Part shown: one piece after another, positions 42,446-54,188 of the stretch | Position numbering within the stretch: the stretch's first letter is position 1 | Layout of the letters: each line of letters opens with the position of its first letter | NCBI GenBank assembly: GCA_030272585.1 | Contig: BSYQ01000012.1 | Location: 2,666,001-2,730,000, forward strand | Origin: Bryopsis sp. KO-2023 | Taxonomy: Eukaryota > Chlorophyta > Ulvophyceae > Bryopsidales > Bryopsidaceae | Direction: 5' to 3' | DNA: 64,000 nt | Notes under the pieces: generated by a model | Told to the model about the DNA's origin: nothing | What the model saw: only the letters and a program-made list of their open reading frames with translations | The model's database searches: none | Translations under genes and position numbers: made by a program

Positions 42446-42949
42446 TCAGTAGACTTTCGTCTAGAACCAAGTTGCTTTTCAGCTTACTCGAATATAATGT
42501 TACCTCAGTCCGGTCCCAATAAGTACCGGGCCGGACCGACAACTTGGCAAAAGGAACGAACGAGAGCGATCCGACTCGAAGTCCTTCGGACCGAAAGATA
42601 CATACCAAATTCTATCATGGCCGGTAGTTGGATTTGTGTGATCACGATAGTTGGCCACCTCTCAATCGATTGAGTCGGACTGCACCTTTGGACCAGTCCT
42701 GGTACCGAACCAGGCATTGCCTGGCAGGCAATTACCGGACTAGGCTGAATCCAATCCGACCAATCTGATTTGATTGAACATAAACTGACTCCCTAGTTCA
42801 CGTTTGTATCAACGTGTGTGTGACATATTCTCGGTAGTTAGATTATGTATAAGCCCTTGTATTTAGGACCTCATTGTATTTTTTCCCGACTTCGTTTCTT
42901 TCCGTCTCGACTTCCTGGTTACTTTATTTCGCCCTCTAGGTGTAACATC
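42446..42949. other. No supported gene
   Basis: Right flank of the second retrotransposon. No long frame and no motif. Confidence 0.4.
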
Positions 42950-43811
42950 GAATCTCCATCCTTATGGTGCTTTGTATACAAACATTTTTTTCCAGATTGG
43001 ATCAAGTTTATATCCCACATACTTTCGAATTGCAAAAGTGCATGAATCCATTGTGAACCTATTTTGCAATAATTTTAAAGAAAAAAAGCAAGCTACAATT
43101 CATAATTTTGTTACTAACGACTCTCGAAGATCAGTTAGTCCTAAAAGTATCTACATGATTCTTAACACTACTCCAAATTTATATTTTTATTAGTTAATTT
43201 CTGTAGGAAGCGCGGTTGGTGTTCCCCCCAACTTGGGAAGTATGATTGTGATGAAGATGATGATTTTCTTATAGAAGGAAACGAGATGCAACATACTCCG
43301 GATGATGCCTATGTTGACGACAAAGATATGGTTATTATTAGGCGAAAAGAAATGGAAAGGGCTCTAGATATCCGATAGGGATTTATATATATATAAATAT
43401 TACGCTCCACCTGCAAGGGTTTGGACAAATGTTCCAGCAAGTGCCCCACCGCAAGGAGTAGCGGATCTTTGAGTTGGGACGGCAACGAGCGGGGCAACGG
43501 GAGGGGTAATTGATAACCTTTTGAAAGTTTATCTTTGGAGTAGCTTTAGGTTCGTCCGAGAATTATTGGTTAACGTCAGAATCATAGAATTTTCGGAAAG
43601 GGAGGGTATAACCATCGGCACTATTTGTATCTCTAGCATATTCAGTTGGAACTATTTACGGGTTATGCGAGCAATCGCTTTTGGTTATATATTTGAAAAT
43701 ATAGGTTGGGAGGATAGTATAATCGGTCTTAAGACCGTTGGCACAAAGAAAAGGATCCAAACAAGGGTTGAAAAACTCTACGGAAGATTACGCTTGGAAC
43801 TGAGATTGTAG
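42950..43811 (+). pseudogene. Decayed AT-rich coding stretch of unknown origin
   Basis: Three consecutive + strand segments read like protein but in changing frames: 42972-43193 (including PTYFRIAKVHESIVNLFCNN), about 43201-43378 (CDEDDDFLIEGNEMQHTPDD, then VDDKDMVIIRRKEMERALDI), and about 43395-43811, which has one in-frame TGA near 43471 and then a 96-residue open frame with IGWEDSIIGLKTVGTKKRIQ. Base composition is more AT-rich than the host exons, and intron-like signals are not convincing. No family recognised. It could be a relic of a virus, plasmid or organelle gene, or of a host gene. Confidence 0.35.
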
Positions 43812-44458
43812 ATCAAAGGTTGGTTCGAGCGTTAGGAGATAAAAAAATTGGATTTGGTCGATTGTACTAATGTAATCCAATGATCAACTTGAGTTATGAC
43901 TTGATTGGTATCCTCCCTGTCGACATTCTTTACTTATCCAAAGCCCACAAATATCCAAGAGGAAAGATATGGAAATCGTACGGGGTACCTATAATTTTAT
44001 TTTGTGAAAAAACTTAACCATCTTTCACTCCATAACTATCTGCTTTGAGAAACCACTTTAACTAGCAAGAGGAAAGGGCCATGAAGTGAGGTTTCACACA
44101 ACTTTTCTACTATAAGAAAAGAACAAATCAACCCCTGTGCAACCTCCCCCTGCCCTGTGAAAAATAAACAAGAGAAGAAAGATTATCTTCCAAACAAATC
44201 ACTTTTTCTTTTTATCCCCTCTATCCAGAGCCTCACTAGGCCCTGGTTCCCGTCAGAATCGTTTCTGGAAAGATCTCACCTCGGGCACCTCCAGTTTTCC
44301 GAAGTGAAAATGGTATCGGGGGGCACGATCGACATCGTATCGTGCTGCGTGCTCTCTCTTCGACGTTTTCTCAAGGGGTGAGGAGCATGATCTGAGCTGC
44401 GTTTGTCGCTGGTATCGGCGGGTATCGGGGGTGTCATTGGGTATCATGGGTGTCGGGG
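43812..44458. other. No supported gene
   Basis: Ends with GTATCGGG-type near-repeats at 44410-44460 into which the next hAT-type element has inserted. Confidence 0.4.
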
Positions 44459-44466
44459 GTATCATG

Positions 44467-45184
44467 CAGAGTTGTGCGTCGTTGCAACGACGCCGTTAAT
44501 GGTAACGGGCCGTCGCCGTACCTTTACTGTCACGACTGTTCCCGTCGATGGCCGTTAAAACGTCGTTAACAGTCGCAGAGCCGTTGCAACGGGGGCTCGC
44601 CGTTGCTGAGGATTACTACGGTCAATGTTACTAAATTAAGAGTACTGGAATGAATAATCCCCCCGTCCCGTTCGTGTCTCGCTCGTTTCGCGGGTGAGGA
44701 AAGGAAAGCGTTTGAGAATGAAACCAAACGTAAGAGGAGAACTTTCCGAGCGCGACGCACTTTGTCGCGTGCGAAACGAGCAAGAAACGAGGAAGATATC
44801 CTAGTTTCTGTGGAAAATACAGAAACTAGGATATCTCCCTCGTTTCTTGCTCGTTTCGCACGCGACAAAGTGCTTCGTGATCGGAAAAACTTTGACTTTC
44901 TTATGGTTTTTATGTAAACCGTCTTTCTCTCTCGCGCAAAACGAGGGGAACGAAAAAGGGAATGGATTACACATGTATAATCGTATTAGTAAGGGCTCCC
45001 ACAATGAAAAAACGCCGTTAACGGTGGCCGTTGCAACGGGCCGTTATGACGCCGTTAACGGCCGTTAAACCGTTGTGCAACAACGGTACGACAACGGTTT
45101 TCACGGCAACAACGGCGCCGTCAATTGCCGTTGCCGTTGCCGTACCGTTATCGTTGTTGGAAATCCGACATGCACACAACTCTG
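44467..45184. mobile_element. hAT-type nonautonomous element, 718 bp
   Basis: Flanked by GTATCATG on both sides (44459-44466 and 45185-45192). Termini CAGAGTTGTGCGTCG and ATGCACACAACTCTG are inverted repeats related to those of the element at 33335. The interior has many CCGTT/AACGG motifs near both ends and a central inverted repeat of ~65-70-bp arms (about 44745-44880), with GAAACTAGGATATCTCCCTC as part of one arm. No transposase. Confidence 0.92.
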
Positions 45185-45218
45185 GTATCATGATACCCAG
45201 GCGCAGGTTACCTCCTTG

Positions 45219-46144
45219 CGCTTGTTGAAGACGCCCATTGCGATTCATGTGAGCAGCAGAATTTCCGGCCAACACAAAGCGACGGAATGAGCTAATTTCC
45301 ATTTATGTGCCTATTTCGTCCATCTTCCGACACTGAGACAAAACTCTCTTTGTGTCGCAAGGAAAATTCGAAAAGATTAACAAAAACGAAACCAATACGG
45401 CTGTTGGACAGTTTTTTTTTTTTTTCAATTTCATTGGCCCTAAAGTGGCCCTAAATTTGGCCATTTCATCTAGTTGTGACCCCTTTGTGGCCCAATTTGT
45501 CCGAAAAAAAAGAATGTGGCCCCAAATTCACAAACAGATATTACAAGGCTTGGTGTTTATATAGCATTCACGTAATGTTGTTGGTTTTGATTTTTTTGGA
45601 AACTCGATTTATTTCTTGGATGTGGCCCAGGCCTTACAAACTTTGGGTGAATGTGGCCCTTTTGTGGCCCCAAAATCTGCCATTCTGGTTTTTTGGGGGG
45701 CCAAAAATGGGCCAAAAGGGCCACAATGGGCGAAAAAAAAATACACTGCAGTGCTGGATGAAGGCAAAACGAAACAGCTTGCTTACGTGAGTGCGGCACC
45801 GCCGACGTTGTTCTCTTCCGCTTTCACGCCACTGACCAAGAGGGAAAATACGACGGAAACCCCCAAGACGAAGCGCACAGTTCGAGAGGCCAAGTCTGCA
45901 AAGCAAGCAGCATCAATGCGTTAAGGCGCCTGCAACCAGACCAAACGAAGTCCCGAAAAAAAACTGTACACCCAGAGGAGCCATCCATCACGCGCTGCCA
46001 CCAACCCATCTCCCCACCTGTTCCGAACATACTCGCGAAACGCGAGAATAGTTTGGAGACGTATTGATCGCGAGTTGTGCTGCGAGAGAAGAATATTTAT
46101 GTTGCGTGTGTGTGCACCTGTGAACGGACAGGTTGGCGTTGAGA
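45219..46144 (+). repeat. Direct duplicated repeat, copy 1 (contains a hAT-type insertion)
   Basis: Matches 56407-56977 in the same orientation, from CGCTTGTTGAAG to GGTTGGCGTTGAG, at high identity. The only large difference is a ~345-bp insertion here (about 45409-45751). No shared coding frame was recognised. Confidence 0.88.
45409..45751. mobile_element. hAT-type GGCC-rich MITE, copy 1
   Basis: Absent from the otherwise matching copy at 56575, which gives the empty site. It starts CAGTTTTTTT and ends AAAAATACACTG, and carries many GTGGCCC / GGGCCAC motifs inward from both ends. The reverse complement of most of it is the element at 46895-47275. The target duplication here is imperfect, so the ends may be off by a few bases. 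Confidence 0.8.
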
Positions 46145-46231
46145 GGGAGCAAGCATACGAAGTGTCGACGGTGCGAGCAGGGAGAGAAAAAGGTGCAATC
46201 CGTCCGTCATGAGGATTTGATGGGTAAATTT

Positions 46232-46508
46232 GGTGTACCCCCATAACTCCGACCCCTGTTACTCCGACTCTGTATGTCAGACCGAAAAAAAAGGGGGGTT
46301 GGGTTTAGGGTTTAGGGTTTAGGGTTAGCGCGACTGGCGCGCGCCAAGCGAGTGGGCTAAATAAGCGCGGGGTAGACCGGCGCGAACCGGCGCGCGTCGA
46401 GCGACCGCGAGGTAGACCGGCGCGCGCCGACTGTCAGACATGGGAGCTATCCCGATGTCAGACATGGACGAAGTCGGAGTAACAGGGTCGGAGTAACAGG
46501 CATAAACC
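46232..46508 (+). mobile_element. MITE carrying TTTAGGG repeats, copy 2
   Basis: Same structure as 26094-26372: ACTCCGACCCCTGTTACTCC at the left, GTCGGAGTAACAGGGTCGG near the right, GGGTTTAGGG repeats at about 46300-46325, and the GC-rich CGGCGCGCG interior. GTAAATTTGG flanks both sides (46224-46233 and 46509-46518). The duplication is 10 bp, or 8 bp if the GG belongs to the terminal repeat. This places it with cut-and-paste DNA transposons; the superfamily is unclear. Confidence 0.88.
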
Positions 46509-46894
46509 GTAAATTTGGCATTCGATTTTTTTGTTTCGATATTGGGTGCCACTTTCGAACCCCCCTTCGATTGGATTGTAAAGGAGTGAGGGAATGAGTG
46601 GGATAGTTGGAGTGGATGAGTGTGATGAGGAGTTGGAAAGAGTACGGGAAATATGTATTGTAATGTGGCAATACAGATGAGGAGGTACTGTGTACCGTAA
46701 AGCAGTACTGGGTGGGAACGGATATATATTGTGGGTTAGGAATGGACGGATACTCTTGTAAGTCCTTTGAGGCATAGATCTTGTGTTACTTGTGCGCTCC
46801 ACCCAGTTGGTTTCAGAATCTGAAAGTCATTCAAAGTCTATATTATCACATGGATCTCGATGAAAAGAAAAATTCCCTGAAGGTGTGTGGTGTT

Positions 46895-47275
46895 CAGTGT
46901 ATATTTTTGTGGCCCATTGTGGCCCTTTTGGCCCATTTTGGCCCCCAAACAAATCAGAATGGCAAATTCTGGGGCCACAAAAGGGCCAAAACGTTTTATT
47001 ACAAGATGATTTTGGGGCCACAAAAGGGCCACATTCACCCAAACTTTGTAAGGCCAGGGCCACATCCAAGAAATCAATCGAGTTTCCACAAAAATCAAAA
47101 CCAACAACATTAAGTAAATGCTATATAAACACCAAGCCTTGTAATTTCTGTTTTTGAAGTTGGGGCCACATTCTATTTTTTTCGGACAAATTGGGCCACA
47201 AAAGGGCCACAACTAGATGAAATGGCCAAATTCAGGGCCACTTTGGGGCCAGTGAAATCGGAAAAAAATACACTG
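46895..47275. mobile_element. hAT-type GGCC-rich MITE, copy 2, 381 bp
   Basis: Flanked by GTGGTGTT on both sides (46887-46894 and 47276-47283), an exact 8-bp duplication. Termini CAGTGTAT and ATACACTG are inverted repeats. The interior is rich in GTGGCCC / GGGCCAC. Reverse-complement relative of 45409-45751. Confidence 0.92.
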
Positions 47276-47283
47276 GTGGTGTT

Positions 47284-48006
47284 CTGCCCAATTAACTCAT
47301 CCTTGCACGACGAAGAAAATGCCAGAAGCTCTCTCTTGGTCGTTCACAATGCCCGATCAGCTCCACCCCAATCAACACCTTCGCTCAACTTAATTCTCAT
47401 AAGTCCACAACAGTGGCTGATCAGCCTGTACGGGATAAAAAAATGAAATGAAGAAAAAGGAAGAATTCGAAGCCATCCAGCCTCAGGAAATGGGAATTCC
47501 AACCAGATTGCAAATTGTGGTGGTGATGGAAGTGGTCAGGTTCTGTTTGTTTCGAAGTATGCCCTGAGTGTGGCTCGGTCGACAATATCGATATTGGATA
47601 GAACCCCTGTGTTACTTCGGCCATACAACAAACAAACAGCATATCGAAGCTTGTAGAAAGACAACCAAGAAGAAGACTATATCCTTGCTACCAATATTCG
47701 ATCTGTACTATAAATAATCTCATTCGATTGGGTCTGACACAATAATTGTTTAAAAATCGATATGAATGAATCCATGGCGCACACACTGTGGCTGGTGGGT
47801 TCGAATCCCGCTGTGTTCTTTTGGGCGTTTCCGCAAGCACATTTATCAATCCGTCTAGATTGGCGGCGCTCTGTTGTTTCTATCGACCTCAGTTTCTGTC
47901 ATCCACCATTTAACGGCGAGTCTCGCCAGTAAATCTTCGACGTGGGGTCGCGACTGTCTTTGACTCGCCAACACGTCGCTGAGATCATCGGGAGCGTGCC
48001 GAAATC
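47284..48006. other. No supported gene; half of a tRNA-like module
   Basis: A perfect B box GGGTTCGAATCCC at about 47797-47810 is followed by GTTCTTTTGGG, as in the tRNA-like modules elsewhere, but the A-box half is not recognisable. The rest probably includes the upstream region of the gene starting at 48007. Confidence 0.4.
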
Positions 48007-51000
48007 ATGTTTCGCTCGCTCTTGATTACTGGAGTTACACTGCTTGCCGTCTCGGGCGTCAAGAGGCTGGCGCAGTTCCTTGGAGATCGACATACCATCC
48101 GGGAGCAGAACGGACAACAACCAAGACTGTACATCGCGTGGCAGCCACCGCGTGAGTCGCTCAACGCCGCTGAAAGAATCTCATTCAAACACCTGTTCTC
48201 AACATTGACTGACTTGTGCTTTCACTTTCCCACAGGTGAGAGGCCAGCAGCAGGTCAATATCTGCATGGAAATAGGAACCTTCGAGCCCCCATATCACTG
48301 CCCTTCCTGGGACAAACACTGCAAACGATACAAGAATGATGATAAAACCTGAAGGAAGGGGGGTGAGTGTTTTATTGATGTTGTGTATTAACCCGATTCC
48401 TGAGATTCCTAAGACAACTGCTGCAAAGAAACACCCCAATCGGTCGTTGGATCGGTGAACAAGAGGTGGTGGCTCTCTTTTGCTGTGGTTGTTTGCTTGC
48501 TTGCTTGCTTGTTTGTTTTGAAAAGGGGAAAGGGGCCCCCTGAAAGACGCTCAGTTGGATCGGTGAAGTGTGGCTGTTTCTCAGGTACTGCTCAAATCAG
48601 GAATGAATTTGAAGTGCGGAACCATAAAGGCGACGTCCCGATCGCAGAGACGTCGATTCGTGATGATCCTGCCGTCGTCGTTATCCATATCGAAGACCCG
48701 AAAGAGGTATTTTCCCACCTCCACCCCAAATCTTGACTTTTGTGGGGCTTTTCCAGGATAAATTCCTAATGCAACCCTTCCAAAACCGTGTGCGTCTATG
48801 TGTGGTTTCGTTTCATCCAGATAAGCAATGGACCCAGGTGCACTCCGTTACACCGACATATGTTTTGCTACAGGTCGGTCAAAAAAGGTCGAGGCTGCTG
48901 TTACGGAAGCGATCGGGGATACGCTCAACGAAACGAGGCAAGACGGGAGTCCAATTCCACCGAATCTGGGAAAGCTTTCGCCTTCGCTCTTGCCGGTGTT
49001 GGCGTTACCGTTTCGGGTGAGGGGCATGCTTCCAGCTCTGTATTTGGCAAGGCCCAGAAGAAATCGCGAGCATCACCGCCAAGGCGATCGCGCTGGCGTT
49101 GGCTGGCGTCGCGAACAACGACACAGGATAGGTGGCAGAGGTGCGATCCCTGGTCGTCTTGACGTAACAAGAAGAAGCCAATGTGGAGGAGAGCGTGAGA
49201 AGATTTTGCTCCAAACCTTGGCATTGGGGACCAGGATAGAATCCCAAGCTCTGGAAGTCCAGATGCTGAAGGGGAGGCTGCCAATCAAACTGAGGCAGAA
49301 AACCCAGCAGCCACAAAATCAATCGCTGTGGGTGAACAAATTGACATCGGTGCTGAGCCTGCAGATGCAAGCATCAGGGGAGAGGTTGAAAATGTTGGTG
49401 ACGGCTGGGAGCAAGAAGCTGTTTTGAGGACTCCCCCCACGAAACCGTCTGACAGCTCAGCGCCACCAAGAACTGGAGGCACTGGAGTTGAAGAAGCTAA
49501 GAGAGCAGTTAGCCGAAAGCAAGAATTGCTGTTATTATGCTGTGAGGAGCAGTCCCTTTCCAGTTTGTGGGCAGCACTGCGATCCTACAGTTTGCAACAG
49601 AGGTAATGTGCTATTGCTGGCTGTTTTTTCTCGACTGCTGTAAATTCTGAGCATAGAAGCAGATATTTTCTTCGGTTCTGTTTACCTTGAGAAAGAATAG
49701 GAGAAATACTAGTGCTGTTGCTGGGAATCCCACTTACTCCAAAGCTGCACAGCTGAACGAATTGCGTAGTTAAAAACCAAAAACCAAAATGCAATCATTT
49801 TTCGAAATATTCAGAGATTAGGATTTAGGGGCCACATTCAAAACCAATTGGAGCAAAAATGAAGGATCTGTCTATTAGTAAACTAGGAGTTGAAAAATTA
49901 AATAATTTTGTACCAAAATTTCTCATTGTTTAGATATTCTTACTGTGATTTTTCATTAACAAAGAAAATGTGATCCCGATCGAATCGAGGATTTCATGCA
50001 TGTCTGACATGGTGGTGTCTCTGTTTCTCCAGGCTATGGAGTCTACCCTTTAATGGATGCTTGCTGTAAGAAAGGTGGAGCGTTCAGAAACGGGTGCAGA
50101 CCGCCTCCAGAAAAAACTATGTTGTGGAAAAGCATGGGCATGTGTGCAGGGAAGATCAAACCAAGTGTCTACAGCGTAAGACTGACCATTTTGAACAACA
50201 AAAAAGGTTTGAGCTAACGCTCAATTGAAATTGGGGATTGGTTCAAAGAAATATCTGAACAAAAAAATACGGTTTAAATGAAGGCTCACTTCAAATTTGG
50301 GATTGATTCGGATGATATCTGGATCGATTTCATGTTTTTGCATATCCAAGGCGGTGCCACCGCCGCGGTGGGTGTGTTTCAGCTTGATATCATTCTTCAT
50401 TTTTTTTGTTTGGGGGGGGGGGGTTAATTGGTTTTTCTGTTTTCCATACAAATTTGATCAGGGTCCAACATATGGGGTTCAATGGAAGAATGCTGCCGCC
50501 CAGGGAATGGATTCGGGAAAAGGTTAACACCTGCAATTCAGTTCTTATTTCTTTCTTTTGAAAATAAATTTCTCGTCATTTATCATGTTATATGATCATA
50601 GTTGTCATCCTTTCTTTTTTATGTTACATTACATGTACTTTCGTATTTTGTACGTTGCATCAATTTTATATGCAAATTTCGTTTGCTGGTGATTTTTCCT
50701 AGCTCCTGTTAGTTCACGTATTGTTTTATTCATTTATTTATTTTTCTTTTGCTTGATAATAATTATTGTTAATTTTCATTCAGGTTGTAAGAAACTGGAT
50801 GGAACAGAAGAAAAATGTTGGATTGTAGGAATTTTCCACCCAATCAAGGAATGCATCGAAACCAATGTAAATGTTGTTTGTTTGCATCGAAACCAATGGA
50901 AATGTTTGTAAGAGAGGTAATTAGTTTTTTCATCAGTAATCTTAAAAAAAAGCCCAAAAAAAGAGCAAATAAATATAAGACGTTTCAAAAAGTCGTATTT

Positions 51001-53177
51001 TCACGACTTTGTAACATAGCTCCTTTGGCAATCTGCATGGTTTCAAGAAGCATTTATTTTTGAGAATTTGTTTTTCCTTGGAGTGCACCGAAAAAACAAA
51101 AAAAAGTTCAAAAAATGCAGGAGTTCGTTTTTGTTAATGGTTATTTTGGGTGTAGGGTGGGGTGTGTGGAAATCAAAAGAAAAATGCTGCGAGAAAGGGA
51201 ATGCGTTCGCTGGAGGATGTGGGAAGCCTTTGCCTACACCTTGCTGGGTGAGGGGTGTCCACAGGCCAGTCAGACTGTGCAGGAAAGAAGAATCCAAAGC
51301 GGCGTGTTACAGAGGTAAAAAAAAAAACAACAGATTTATGATTGTTGCAAGAATCCAAAGCAGCGTGTTAAGAGGCAAAAAAAACAGTTATATGATTATT
51401 GCAATCAGTTATTATGAAGTCCATTAAAATACTGTGGGGCCTTATCACTCGGATGCATTGTCCAAGGACTGCATGGAGTTTTCAGCCTCGATGTAATGCA
51501 TTTGAAAAAAAAAAGGAAGAAAAATAAATATAAAATAAAGAAAGAAAGAAAAATATATACATCATGACTGGTGGTGTCAACAACCTTTTTTTTATTTCAT
51601 TCCTGTTTCATTTTCAGCTTTTTGATTTGGGGGGGGGGGGGCAAATTCTGAATATGAAGTAGATATGACACAAGAAGACATTTGCAATTTAAAAAGTCTA
51701 AGTTAAAAATTCAAGTTGAATTCCACATGCAGCATGGGGAACATATGCGACGGAGCAGAAGTGCTGTTCCAAAAACGCGGCTTTTAAAGACGGGTGTTCG
51801 AAGTCATAATGGGATTTCTATTGTAGGAAGTTTTATAAAGGGGGTGGAAAAAACCGAAGTATCTAGAATTCTTTTTTGGGAAAAAAAAAACTGAATTCAT
51901 TTCTTCCTTTTAACAAAAGAAAGGAAAAGGGAAAATACAGAGGACAGGAAAATATGTTCCGAGACGCGTGCAAAAATTTCATTTCGGCAGGAACCCAATT
52001 CGTGCAACATATAGACCTGCACATAGGGATAGGGAAAATATCAAGAAGTTAATTCTGTTCAAAGAAATTGGAGGGTTTTGGGGGGCAAGTGAGTCGTTTG
52101 CTCGTAAGGCTTGGATTTCAGGTATTTTTATGGTGTAATTTTGGGTATGTATTATTCTATGGGAATTGCGCAAAAATAATTTCTTCTTAAAAAAAAAAAG
52201 GGAAAAAGGAGGCAGAGAGATGTTTCTTTTCAAACAATAGGAAAAAGAGGCAAATATTTCTTTTAAAGGATGGGAAAAAGAGGCATATGTATACGCATGT
52301 GAGATATTTACTGAAAGTAGTAACAGTCGATAGTTTTTTCCATCCTGAGGCAGAGATTTCATTTTTTTGTTTTTAAGAAAAGGTAAAGATATCGAGGAGG
52401 AATAGGGGATGGGAGTACCAACCCAGGAGAATAAATTTGGCTTGTTTGGGTTACAAGATTTCCAGCAATATTATGCTCAACGTGTGTGGGTTTTTTTTAA
52501 GTACAAACTGTTGCATACAAATTAACAAACAAAAAAAACTACATACAAATGAAGCTTTTGGCTTTTCTCCTTCACAATCAAACATAAGTACATGCGCAGA
52601 TGCCGACTGGAATCTGTTGTGTTACCGGAACAACAAAAATTGCTTTTCTCCTTTACAATGTCAGTAGTAGGCTGTATTTTATTTTATTTGAAATGAAGCT
52701 TTCCCCCTGTTACGAATTCCATTACTCCCCTTAGAGAGTTTAATATAATACCGTCACCTCCTGCTCGAAAAAACCATAAGGGAGCTATCAGTAAAAAGTT
52801 GCCAGTGCCACGGACTGGTCTTGACCAAACCAAACCAAAAATTACATGCGCAGAAGCCCGGGCCTCTATTTCGTTTTTTCTTTTTTTCTTTTGATTGACA
52901 TTCATTGTTTGTAGAACCGGACTTGTGTGATCAAGCCTCTATTGCAAGTGGATACAAACAACAGTCCAAGAAGAATCTCGACCGCCCCAATTAATCTATC
53001 GGATCATGAGGGGGGCGTGCACATTGAATTTGTGTGGTGCAAGGTCGAGCAGATCGTGGCTACTCAGCATGACGCTGCAAAAGCACTGGTAGCTTATCCT
53101 ATTTTATTTTATTTCAATATTTTTCTGTCGATGTTATGGCTTCGATGGTGCTTTTGCAATGCAGCCACCCCCCAGGT
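48007..53177 (+). CDS. Multi-exon cysteine-rich repeat protein (model partly unresolved)
   Basis: I do not recognise this family. ATG 48007 opens MFRSLLITGVTLLAVSGVKR, a signal peptide or membrane anchor. Well-bounded exons include 48585-48706, 50033-50175, 50462-50521, 50784-50866, 51156-51314 and 51733-~51809. Their products share a repeat: [YW]-G-[VT] then, after 4-6 residues, CC-x-K-x-x-A-F-x-x-G-C, seen as YGVYPLMDACCKKGGAFRNG, WGVWKSKEKCCEKGNAFAGG and WGTYATEQKCCSKNAAFKDG; a third unit has AA in place of CC. Before them, about 49457-49602, is a coiled coil (LEALELKKLREQLAESK) running into CC...C..HC...C. A further exon at about 52917-53090 may belong (with stop at 53177), or the gene may stop at 51809. 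Frames between 48236 and 49450 could not be joined cleanly, so part may be decayed. Paired cysteines plus the N-terminal hydrophobic segment suggest an extracellular, disulfide-bonded protein. Confidence 0.55.
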
Positions 53178-54188
53178 GATTGTCTTTGAAACTTTGCTCC
53201 ATATACCTGGGGGATGTAATTTTTGATAATTCAAATGTTCTGTAAAACAATTGGAAAAATCACTGCTGAAACTTGAACACAATAACAATAATAAGAAAAT
53301 TCACAGCAGTCGACAAAAGACCAGGTTTGGAGGGTGAACAGCCGTCAGAAATTTGTTTACATGAACAAAAGTTCAAAAATATAGGATATATATATATATA
53401 TATATCCTATATATATATAATATTATGAATCGATGAGACTCAAATCCAGGGTGAGTTCAGCTATATAAATAAATGACATGGGATCTCAATTTAGAAACGT
53501 TGAAAAAACGAAATGGAAAAAAAAAAATTTCGTTTGTTTTTTTTTCCATTTCAAAACTACCTCTTCAAACTTTTCCCCCATTAATGGGCAACCGATCAAA
53601 AACGCACAAAATAAAAATTAAAAAAAAAAGGAAAGGATTCGATGAGAATCCGTTTCCCAACCCGAAAAAGAAAAAAAAATTGTTAAGCAATCCTCCACAG
53701 AGTAGATTATTTTTTTACTAAATATACATGTCCAATTGCGGATGAGCTTGGAAAAAAAAAACGACAGTCATGATGCCCCTCCTAATAAACCATACCTCAA
53801 TCTCCAAACCAAAAACGCATTCAGCAAACACTAAAATACACCAAAAACTGTCATGAAAACAGTGAACGATTTCTTTTTTCACCCCCCAAAATGCACCGTA
53901 GTGCTGATGTACCTTCAGAAAAAACTTATAAGCAGGTTTGTAAGTATTTGTATCGACAATTGAACTAAAAGAAGTCTTTTGTGGCTTCAGAAAAACCTTC
54001 TAACCAGGTTTCAAGCATATATTAACTATCCAAGTTGAGAAGTTTTTTATGGTTTCAGAAAAAAAATTTGACCAGGTTTGTTGTAAGCATGTACTCGTTG
54101 GCCCCCTCCCCTCCCTTCGTTCGAGGTCATCCACCCCCTGGCATTTTCCAGATTAAGTATCAGAGTTGAGAAGTCGTTTGTGGCTTCT
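53178..54188. other. Convergent intergenic region; no supported gene
   Basis: Lies between the 3' ends of two convergent genes. It holds an AT dinucleotide palindrome at about 53387-53425 and A/T homopolymers, with no motif-bearing frame. Confidence 0.5.

Noticed and set aside
43521-43811. Intact small gene of 96 codons
   Set aside because: The frame extends upstream through a stop into similar protein-like sequence, and its start is not supported, so it is more likely the end of a decayed longer gene.
48455-48584. Membrane-anchor-like N-terminus just upstream of the exon at 48585
   Set aside because: The frame has no ATG (it begins at GTG), contains a GCTTGCTT simple repeat, and ends at a good acceptor (TTTCTCAG), so it is best read as intron.
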